Positions 42,833 through 49,835 of a stretch of DNA of 64,000 bases are shown one piece after another. A program made the translations under genes and the position numbers. Under the pieces are notes generated by a model, which saw nothing but the letters and a program-made list of their open reading frames with translations, had not been told where the DNA came from and ran no database searches. This DNA is from J095 sp964517605 (GTDB lineage: Bacteria > Chloroflexota > Anaerolineae > 4572-78 > J111), in assembly GCA_964517605.1 (NCBI GenBank), contig CAZFCE010000013.1, forward strand, positions 62,001 through 126,000, written 5' to 3'. Position 1 is the first letter of the stretch. Every line of letters starts with the position of its first letter.

Positions 42833-45526
42833 TCAAACGGCTTTTCTGCGGCGAGAATTAACCCAATCCTTCAGGTAAATCCAGGCAAAATCATCGCCGG
42901 CGCTGGCCCGGTTTAAAGTGATGGCCACGCCGGGCAAACTGGCCGGGCTGGGGTAAACCAGGTAACGCGGCGACCAATCGGGATGGAATTTTTGTTTAAA
43001 GTCGTGCAGCCCCTTAAAGTTGTAAAACTGGTTAACGTGTTCGTAAATAAAGTGGAACGCCCGCTCCACGGCGGGGTCGGTGGAGTGCTCGCCCACGCCG
43101 GCCAACGGGCTAAGGCCCAGGTTAAAGGTATCGTACCCCTGCGCTTTGGCCCATTCAAAAATAGACACAAACAAAAATTCCATGGTGCCGTTTTCCACTT
43201 CGGGCCGGCGGCGCATCAAATCCACCGATAGCTCATTGCGCTGGTACTCGCCCAGCAGGTTGGCAAAGGCGCTCACCGTGCCATCGGGGGTGTGCACCGC
43301 AATCACCAGCTCGTTGCGGATGTAATCATCATCAAACCAGCCCAGCGAAAAACGCTTTTCGCGGCCATGCATTTGAGTGAGCCAGGCATCGCTGATTTCG
43401 CGCAGTTCGGCCAGCAGGTCAACCGGCAGCGGCGGCGGATACACCGCCACCCGGTACCCCATTTTCACTAGCCGGTTAATGCCGGAGCGCAAACTTTTGT
43501 TGTGGCCGCCGGCGGTGGAAAAAGCAGCCAAATCTAAAATGCCTTCATTGCCAATGGGCAACACGTTAAACCCGGCGGCCTGGTACTGCCCCAGGTAATC
43601 GGGCAGGGTTTGGTAAAAAGCCGCCGCCCAATCGTTGCGGGCGCAGTATTGTTTAAAGCCGCCAATCGCGGCGGCGGCATCCGGCGGCGGGCCGATGGGA
43701 TCGCCCAGCGCAATAGCCGAGCGCCCCCGCACCACAAACGCCACCACGGAGCCACCGGGGCTAAACCAGTAGGATTTGTCATCGAACAGCGTAAAGCGGG
43801 CCAGCGCGGTGCGGCCATACGCCAGCACAATGGCCTGGGCGCGGCGACGGTCTTCGGGGGTGGCCGTCCAGCGGTGCACCACCGGCCCAATCAGCACAAT
43901 TAAGGCGTACCCCAACGTAACCGCCCCCACAATATAAATGGAGGCGGCAAAAGAACGGCCAAAGCCGGTAATCGGCTCCAGGCCGGGGTCGTAAAACTGG
44001 GTAAACATCACCACCGTCTGCCAGATGGCCGCCTCAAGGCTAAAATTAACGCTGAAATGGCGATCCAGCAGGAAAAAGCCCACCGCGCCATACGCCAGGG
44101 TAAACCCCAACGCCGCCGCCAATATCTCTACCCCGCGTTTAATGGATGGCTCATCCGACAAAGCGTGAAAGTGCGAGCGCAGGTAAAACAGCCACACCGC
44201 CAGCGCCCCCGCCAGCATGGCTTCGGGGTAATCCAGCCCTTTCACCAGATGGCTGATCACCGAGGCCACCAGAATAACCATAGTGAGCAGCCAGGCCGTT
44301 TGTTTATGCCGCCACAAACCGGTAGCCAGCAGCACCAGCGCAAAACCGGCCAGCACCGCCGTAAGCCGCCCGCCCTGGCGCACCAGCAGCGGCAAAAAAT
44401 GCCTCAAAATTACCATGCGGCTGGTTAAAGCCGGCAAAATTGCCGATAGAATGTTGATTACGCCCATCACCGCCGTTAGAATGGCCACAATCCGCACGTT
44501 CCAACTGCGGGCCTGCGCCTGTTCTTCGGCCCGAAAGGTCTTTACCCGCTGCAACAGTAAAAAGCCAATGCCCATTGGCAGCCAAAAGCTCAGGCCCCTA
44601 AAGGCCAGCACCACCACGGTAGCCACCGGAGCCGGCACCTCCAGCGAAATCAGCACCAGCGGCGTAATGCCCTCAACCACGCCCACCCCCATGGGCGTGG
44701 GCGACACAATTAAAAACAAAATCGCCATGGAGTAGCCGGCCACCAGCGAGCCAAAATTGATGGGGAACCGGAAAGCCAGGAACAGCAGATACATGCTAAC
44801 CAAATTAACCGCATGCGAGGCCAGCGCCACCGCCAGCGTTTTGGCCAGCCAGCCAGGCCGGGTAGCCATGGCCTGGGCCGCCTCGGTAAATTCGGCGGCG
44901 TTCTTTTCCGTCCAGTTTTTGCTTAGCAGCACCGGCCGCCTGAACCAACTGCCCACCCGGTTAACCGTGCGCTGAATCAGGCTTAACACCTGCCGGAGGC
45001 GTTCGGGGTGCAACAGCCCCAGCAAAAGCATGCCGGCCAGGGCCAGAGTAATACCAATTAAAATGATGGCGGCAATTACCTCGTAAATTCTGAGCGTGTG
45101 CTCGGTGAACAGCACCGCCATGCCAAACAACAGCACCACGGTAAAGGCGCTAAAATCGGCAATGAGCATAAGAATGGTGCCAACCGCCGCCCGCGCCGCC
45201 GATTCGCCCCGGCGAGCGGCATCATCCACAAACAGGGCCGCGCCGCTGGCCCCGCCGCTGGGAGCCATTACGTTCACAAAAATGGAGGCGAATGTTACCG
45301 GCAGCAACTCAAACACCCGGCTGCGCACATCAACAGTGGCAAACGCGGCCTGGTACAACGCCGCCAGAATAATGTAATAAAGCACTTGCAGCGCCATGGC
45401 CGCCACAATCCACTGCCATTGCCCGTGGGCCAGCGTTTGGGCCAGCTTTTGAATTTCGTTGAATTTTGCCACGGCCAGCCACACAAACCCCAGCAGCAAC
45501 AGCCACAGCAACAAACGTCGGTTCAT
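42833..45526 (-). CDS. MprF-like flippase / phosphatidylglycerol-modifying protein
   Basis: An 897-residue two-part membrane protein. The N-terminal half (about 1-335) is a UPF0104/LPG-synthase flippase-type domain with eight or so helices (FASIFVNVMAPSGGASGAALFVDDAARRG and PTPMGVGVVEGITPLVL). More helices follow to about 560. The C-terminal DUF2156 domain (about 570-890) has the GNAT-like fold of aminoacyl-phosphatidylglycerol synthases (ALGDPIGPP...SLRSGINRLVKMGYRVAV...NLGLSPLAGVGEH). In MprF proteins this part transfers Lys or Ala from tRNA to phosphatidylglycerol, lowering surface negative charge. The aminoacyl donor cannot be read from sequence. Array 3 lies upstream. Confidence 0.87.
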   Translation of the reverse strand: MNRRLLLWLLLLGFVWLAVAKFNEIQKLAQTLAHGQWQWIVAAMALQVLYYIILAALYQAAFATVDVRSRVFELLPVTFASIFVNVMAPSGGASGAALFVDDAARRGESAARAAVGTILMLIADFSAFTVVLLFGMAVLFTEHTLRIYEVIAAIILIGITLALAGMLLLGLLHPERLRQVLSLIQRTVNRVGSWFRRPVLLSKNWTEKNAAEFTEAAQAMATRPGWLAKTLAVALASHAVNLVSMYLLFLAFRFPINFGSLVAGYSMAILFLIVSPTPMGVGVVEGITPLVLISLEVPAPVATVVVLAFRGLSFWLPMGIGFLLLQRVKTFRAEEQAQARSWNVRIVAILTAVMGVINILSAILPALTSRMVILRHFLPLLVRQGGRLTAVLAGFALVLLATGLWRHKQTAWLLTMVILVASVISHLVKGLDYPEAMLAGALAVWLFYLRSHFHALSDEPSIKRGVEILAAALGFTLAYGAVGFFLLDRHFSVNFSLEAAIWQTVVMFTQFYDPGLEPITGFGRSFAASIYIVGAVTLGYALIVLIGPVVHRWTATPEDRRRAQAIVLAYGRTALARFTLFDDKSYWFSPGGSVVAFVVRGRSAIALGDPIGPPPDAAAAIGGFKQYCARNDWAAAFYQTLPDYLGQYQAAGFNVLPIGNEGILDLAAFSTAGGHNKSLRSGINRLVKMGYRVAVYPPPLPVDLLAELREISDAWLTQMHGREKRFSLGWFDDDYIRNELVIAVHTPDGTVSAFANLLGEYQRNELSVDLMRRRPEVENGTMEFLFVSIFEWAKAQGYDTFNLGLSPLAGVGEHSTDPAVERAFHFIYEHVNQFYNFKGLHDFKQKFHPDWSPRYLVYPSPASLPGVAITLNRASAGDDFAWIYLKDWVNSRRRKAV

Positions 45527-45562
45527 ACCGGAGATTCCTTAACCGGAGCAGGTTCACCAGGC

Positions 45563-45729
45563 TTTAATTTAGCCTGATTAAAGGTATATCAAGCTGAATT
45601 AAAAGCATATCCAGGTGAATTATTCTTTAATTCAGCTTGATTAAACTTTAATTGAGCTGGATTAGAGAATAAATCGAAAGTATTAATAAAATATCGAAGT
45701 TAATCAAAAGTTAATCAGGCTCAATTAAT
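45563..45729. repeat. Phased palindrome array 3: up to eight 18-20-bp sites at 21-bp period
   Basis: Site centres are at 45572.5, 45593.5, 45614.5, 45635.5, 45656.5 and 45719.5, all on one 21-bp grid; two degenerate sites fall at 45677.5 and 45698.5. The unit is like TTAATTCAGCTTGATTAA in either orientation (site 1 AATTTAGCCTGATT, site 4 AATTCAGCTTGATT, site 5 AATTGAGCTGGATT; sites 2, 3 and 8 reversed). It lies between the dhaR stop (21 bp away) and the mprF-like start. The 223-bp gap has no gene. Confidence 0.85.
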
Positions 45730-45749
45730 TAATTTTGCTTCAAGCGGTC

Positions 45750-47735
45750 TCAGCGTTTGAAATGTTCGGCAGAGATGTTGAGACGCTTCATTTTGCGCCA
45801 TAAGGTGGTGCGCCCTACCTGTAACTGCTGCGCCATATCGGCCACCCGGCCCTGGCAGGCCCAGCCCGCCCGGATAATCGCTTCGCGCTCGGCTTCGGCG
45901 GCGGAGATAACCGGCTGGGGAGCCACCGAATTGGCGTTGAGCACCCGCCCGCTCCGCACCACTTCGGGCAAATCAATGATTCTTATTTTACCATCGGCGC
46001 TGTGGTTAAGGGCGCGTTCCAGCATGTTCTCCAACTCGCGCACGTTGCCGGGCCAGGGATACCGGCTCAACGCCGCCAACACTTCGTCATCAAGCCGGGG
46101 CGTCTGGTCGGGAGCGGCGGCAATCCGGTTAAAAAAGCGTTCGGCCAACACCGCAATGTCGTCGGGGCGGTCGCGCAGCGCCGGAATGTAAAAATTAAAC
46201 ACGCCAAAAGCGTAATACAACTGCCGGATAAAGCTGCCCTCGGCCACCAATTGTTCCAGGTTGGCCGAAGTGCAGGCGATAATCCGCACATCCACCGGAA
46301 TCAGGCGGGTGCTTTGCAGCCGCATTACATGCCTTGTTTCAAGCACGTGCAGCAACGCCGATTGCATTTCAAGCGACAGGCTGGTGATTTGGTCCAGCAG
46401 CAGCGTGCCTTCGTGCGCCAGTTCAAACTTGCTGGGGCGGCCCTGCGTGGCGGCATCCTGATCATACCCCAAAAATTCGCTAATCATCAATTCGTGCGGA
46501 ATGGCCCCGCAGTTAATGGTGATAAACGGCTTGCTGGCCCGGCTGCTGGCATTGTGAATAGCCCGCCCCAGCGAGTTTTTGCCCACGCCGCCCTCACCGC
46601 GCAGCAACACCGGGGCGCGGCCTCGCGCGGCAATGGCGGCCTGCCGCAACACCTGCCGCATTACCGGCGATACCGCCGGCAGGTCGGCCAGGGTCAGGCT
46701 GGCCTGCGCCCCAACCTGCTGGCTCACCAACTGCCGCACCTGGGCCATTGGCCGCAAAATAGCCATGTAGCCCACCGGCTGGCCCGCGCCCTCAAAAATG
46801 GGGCGCAAACTCACCAGCGTATCAACAATGGTTTGGTCGCGCTCAAAGCTAACCTCAATATCACGTAATTCCTGGTTATTTTTTATGGCGTTGGCAATTA
46901 CCGGCGGCACCGCCAGCACCTCAACCAAAAATTTGCCCAGCACTTTGGTGGGGTTTAGCTGCAACAACTCGCCGGCCCGGGGATTAACCTGGTTGATGCG
47001 CCCGGCGGCGTCCCAGGCAATCACCCCTTCGTGCATGGCGCTGAGCACGGTGTTAACTTCGGTGAGGCGGCGGTTGGCTTCGGCCAGGTACAAATCGGTT
47101 TGTAATTGATTGGTAATGGCCCGCGCCGCCGCCATAACCAGCGACAGCGTATGCGATGTGGCCGTTTCGACCGGCCCAATAACCGCCAGAATGCCGGTAA
47201 TCCGCCCCGAAACATCGTGAATGGGCGCGGCGGTACTGACCAGGTGGTGATAAATTTTAAAAAAGTGCTCCGGGCCAACCACCTGAGTGGGCATGGCGGT
47301 AATCAGCGCCAGCCCCAGCGCGTTGGTGCCCAATTGGCCTTCGGCCCAGTACGCGCCCTGCCCCAGCCCCAACTCGGCCAGCATGGCCAACGCCGATGGA
47401 TCGCCGCCCAGCGCCAAAATCCGGGCCGCGCCATCGGCCAGCGCAATGGCGCAGCTAGAACCTTCGATGAACTGGTGAATATCTTCAATATTGGGAATGG
47501 CAATGGTGAGTAAATCGGCGTAAGTTTTAAGCGCGGTATCGAGCGCGTGGGTATTGACCGGAGCCGGGTACGGTTTAGAACGCGCATCCAGCCGGGGCAA
47601 ACAGCGCTCCCACGAGCGAATAACCGCCGGGTCGGGCGTAAAACCGGCCAGTTGCGGAGCGCGGCCATTCTCCATAAAGGCTTGCCAGGCTTGCGCCAGC
47701 AATTCAATTTGAACCGGGTAGTTAAACGGTTGCAC
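45750..47735 (-). CDS. dhaR: DhaR-type enhancer-binding activator of the dihydroxyacetone operon
   Basis: A 661-residue regulator: N-terminal GAF-like sensory region (about 60-190), PAS domain (about 220-320), AAA+ domain (about 345-570) and Fis-type helix-turn-helix (VADMAQQLQVGRTTLWRKMKRLNI). The AAA+ part is degenerate. Walker A is GEGGVGKNSLG, the GAFTGA loop is replaced by DAATQG, and Walker B reads LLLDQI with Gln for Glu. That argues against sigma-54 activation and fits E. coli DhaR, which works at a sigma-70 promoter and is controlled by DhaK/DhaL. It is divergent from dhaK, with two candidate sites between. Confidence 0.9.
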   Translation of the reverse strand: MQPFNYPVQIELLAQAWQAFMENGRAPQLAGFTPDPAVIRSWERCLPRLDARSKPYPAPVNTHALDTALKTYADLLTIAIPNIEDIHQFIEGSSCAIALADGAARILALGGDPSALAMLAELGLGQGAYWAEGQLGTNALGLALITAMPTQVVGPEHFFKIYHHLVSTAAPIHDVSGRITGILAVIGPVETATSHTLSLVMAAARAITNQLQTDLYLAEANRRLTEVNTVLSAMHEGVIAWDAAGRINQVNPRAGELLQLNPTKVLGKFLVEVLAVPPVIANAIKNNQELRDIEVSFERDQTIVDTLVSLRPIFEGAGQPVGYMAILRPMAQVRQLVSQQVGAQASLTLADLPAVSPVMRQVLRQAAIAARGRAPVLLRGEGGVGKNSLGRAIHNASSRASKPFITINCGAIPHELMISEFLGYDQDAATQGRPSKFELAHEGTLLLDQITSLSLEMQSALLHVLETRHVMRLQSTRLIPVDVRIIACTSANLEQLVAEGSFIRQLYYAFGVFNFYIPALRDRPDDIAVLAERFFNRIAAAPDQTPRLDDEVLAALSRYPWPGNVRELENMLERALNHSADGKIRIIDLPEVVRSGRVLNANSVAPQPVISAAEAEREAIIRAGWACQGRVADMAQQLQVGRTTLWRKMKRLNISAEHFKR

Positions 47736-47802
47736 GGGTTGCGCCTTTCAACACCGTCACATTCTAGCCCAACCCGCCCGGTTTAACAAGTTGGCCGGGC
47801 GC

Positions 47803-47851
47803 TGTTTCTTTTTGAAACATTTCAAGATTTAGTTCGTTCCAGTTTGAAACA
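47803..47851 (+). promoter_or_regulatory. Two candidate DhaR-binding sites
   Basis: TGTTTC-N5-GAAACA at 47803-47819 is a perfect inverted repeat. CGTTCC-N5-GAAACA at 47835-47851 is a degraded copy, 32 bp (three helical turns) away. TGTTTC/GAAACA half-sites are typical for the AcoR/DhaR group of activators. Confidence 0.65.
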
Positions 47852-47866
47852 TTTTTGGGGTTGTGA

Positions 47867-47896
47867 TTGCCGGTTGCCCGCTTGTTCCCCTACAAT
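47867..47896 (+). promoter_or_regulatory. Promoter of the dhaKLM operon
   Basis: TTGCCG at 47867-47872, 18-bp spacer, TACAAT at 47891-47896, 16 bp downstream of the second DhaR site. The leader has a small TTCTCC/GGAGAA hairpin at 47913-47929. A sigma-54-like GG-N10-GC at 47857-47870 overlaps but is less likely given the DhaR sequence. Confidence 0.55.
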
Positions 47897-47986
47897 AAGG
47901 CCAGTTTGATTATTCTCCTGCCGGGAGAAACCGCAAACTCAATTTAATAGGCAAAATTGATCAATCCAATGAAAGGAAGTTTAGCA

Positions 47987-49057
47987 ATGAAGAAGCTAAT
48001 CAATGCCGTAGAAAATGTAGTCAAAGAACAACTCCAGGGGATGGCCATTGCCCACCCGGAATTAAAAATTAACATTGACCCCCATTTTGTAGTGCGGGCC
48101 GATGCGCCGGTGGCCGGTAAAGTTGCGCTGGTTTCGGGCGGCGGCAGCGGCCACGAACCGATGCACGGCGGTTTTGTGGGCATGGGCATGCTCGATGGCG
48201 CTTGCCCCGGCGAAGTATTCACCTCGCCCACGCCCGACCAGATGTACGAATGCGCCAAAGCCGTTAACAGCGGCGCGGGCGTGCTGTTTATTGTAAAAAA
48301 CTACACCGGCGACGTGCTGAACTTTGAAACCGCCGCCGAAATGGCTCACGCCGACGGCATTAAAGTGCAAAGCATTCTCATTGATGATGACGTAGCCGTA
48401 AAAGACAGCCTCTACACCGCCGGGCGACGCGGCGTTGGCACCACCGTTCTGGCCGAAAAAATCACCGGCGCTGCCGCCGAAGCCGGCTACTCTCTGGATC
48501 AATGCGCCGATTTGTGCCGCAAAGTAAACCAGTACGGCCGCACTATGGGCATGGCGCTCACCTCATGCACCGTGCCTGCCGCCGGCAAACCCACCTTTGA
48601 AATTGGCGACAACGAAATTGAACTGGGCATTGGCATTCACGGCGAACCGGGCATGGAACGCACCAGCATGAAAACGGTGGACGAAATTGTAGAAATTATG
48701 GCCACCAACATCATTGATGATGCCGCATACACCCGCACCGTGCGCGAATGGGACAACGCCGAAGGCGCCTGGGTAGACAAAACCTTTACCGATGAACCCT
48801 TCAAAGCCGGCGACCAGGTGATCGCTTTTGTGAACAGCATGGGCGGCACCCCGGTTTCCGAACTGTACGCCGCGTACCGCAAACTGGCTCAGGTCTGCGA
48901 AGCCAAAGGCATTAAAATTGTGCGCAACCTGGTTGGGCCGTACATCACCTCGCTGGAAATGCAAGGCTGCTCCATTACCCTGCTCAAAGCCGATGAAGAA
49001 ATCCTGAAATTCTGGGACGCGCCGGTAAAAACCCCTGGCCTGCGCTGGGGCGCGTAA
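47987..49057 (+). CDS. dhaK: Dihydroxyacetone kinase, substrate-binding subunit
   Basis: Binds dihydroxyacetone covalently and presents it for phosphorylation to DHAP. The 356-residue length equals E. coli DhaK. The ATG at 47987 has AAAGGAAG 7 bp upstream; the frame also opens 30 bp earlier without such a site. SGGGSGHEPMHGGFVG near the N-terminus and the active-site His in ELGIGIHGEPGMER (which forms the hemiaminal with substrate) are intact. It is the first gene of dhaKLM, divergent from dhaR. Confidence 0.97.
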   Translation: MKKLINAVENVVKEQLQGMAIAHPELKINIDPHFVVRADAPVAGKVALVSGGGSGHEPMHGGFVGMGMLDGACPGEVFTSPTPDQMYECAKAVNSGAGVLFIVKNYTGDVLNFETAAEMAHADGIKVQSILIDDDVAVKDSLYTAGRRGVGTTVLAEKITGAAAEAGYSLDQCADLCRKVNQYGRTMGMALTSCTVPAAGKPTFEIGDNEIELGIGIHGEPGMERTSMKTVDEIVEIMATNIIDDAAYTRTVREWDNAEGAWVDKTFTDEPFKAGDQVIAFVNSMGGTPVSELYAAYRKLAQVCEAKGIKIVRNLVGPYITSLEMQGCSITLLKADEEILKFWDAPVKTPGLRWGA

Positions 49058-49066
49058 GTTTATCAC

Positions 49067-49120
49067 TTTGGTTGGAGGGTGGTTAGTAATTATGGTATAC
49101 TAGCCACCCTCTGATCCAAA
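49067..49120 (+). promoter_or_regulatory. Intercistronic hairpin between dhaK and dhaL
   Basis: Stem TTTGG..GAGGGTGG..TAG paired with CTA..CCACCCTC..CCAAA. The 83-bp spacer is mostly this structure, and dhaL's AAAGAGGAG site follows it. It has no T tract and probably affects mRNA processing or the dhaK:dhaL ratio. Confidence 0.6.
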
Positions 49121-49140
49121 CTCTCAAAGAGGAGTCTAAT

Positions 49141-49776
49141 ATGTCTGTTAGCAAACAACACATTGTGCAATGGCTGGAAAAATTAGCCGTGGTGATGGGC
49201 GAAAACAAGGATTACCTCACCCAACTTGATTCGCCGATTGGCGACGCCGACCACGGGATTAATATGAGCCGTGGTTTTAACAAAGTGCTGGAAAAACTGC
49301 CCACCGTGGCCGATAAAGATATTGGCAGCATTTTAAAAACCACCGGCATGACGCTGATTTCCAGCGTGGGCGGGGCCAGCGGCCCGTTATACGGCACCTT
49401 TTTTATGCGCTGCGGGGCCGCCCTCAACGCCAAAGAAGAACTGAACAACGACGATTTATACCTGCTGTTCCAATCCGGCGTAGACGGTATTCTACAACGG
49501 GGCCGGGCCGAACTGGGCGACAAAACCATGTTCGATGCCTGGTCGCCGGCGCTGCAAGCCTTTAAAAGCACCAGCGAAACCGGCGGCGATGTAATTGCGG
49601 CGCTGCAAGCCACCGTAACTGCCGCCGAACAGGGCATGAAAAACACCATTCCGCTGCAAGCCCGCAAAGGCCGGGCCAGCTACCTGGGCGAACGCAGCAT
49701 TGGGCACCAGGACCCCGGCGCAACGTCATCGTACTTAATGCTCAAAACCCTGCTCGAAACCGTTACCGCCCGTTAA
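49141..49776 (+). CDS. dhaL: Dihydroxyacetone kinase, ADP-binding subunit
   Basis: Carries the tightly bound ADP that DhaM rephosphorylates to ATP, and passes the phosphate to DhaK-bound dihydroxyacetone. The 211 residues match E. coli DhaL (210). The Mg-ADP-binding aspartates are in LDSPIGDADHGINMSRGF. Conserved GGASGPLYGTFF, KTMFDAWSPA and the C-terminal GRASYLGERSIGHQDPGATSS are present. Together with dhaM it makes the PTS-dependent form of the kinase, not the ATP-dependent single-chain form. Confidence 0.97.
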   Translation: MSVSKQHIVQWLEKLAVVMGENKDYLTQLDSPIGDADHGINMSRGFNKVLEKLPTVADKDIGSILKTTGMTLISSVGGASGPLYGTFFMRCGAALNAKEELNNDDLYLLFQSGVDGILQRGRAELGDKTMFDAWSPALQAFKSTSETGGDVIAALQATVTAAEQGMKNTIPLQARKGRASYLGERSIGHQDPGATSSYLMLKTLLETVTAR

Positions 49777-49792
49777 ATTCGCAACCAACCTG

Positions 49793-49817
49793 CCTCGCCG
49801 TTTGTAACCGGCGAAGG
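49793..49817. repeat. Palindrome between dhaL and dhaM
   Basis: CCTCGCCG at 49793-49800 pairs with CGGCGAAGG at 49809-49817 (one bulge). It resembles the inverted repeat at 25861-25897. Confidence 0.5.
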
Positions 49818-49835
49818 TTTTAAAGGATTTCAATC

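Noticed and set aside
47857..47870. Sigma-54 -24/-12 promoter before dhaK
   Set aside because: The GG-N10-GC match is weak at other positions and the adjacent DhaR lacks the GAFTGA loop; a sigma-70 promoter overlaps.
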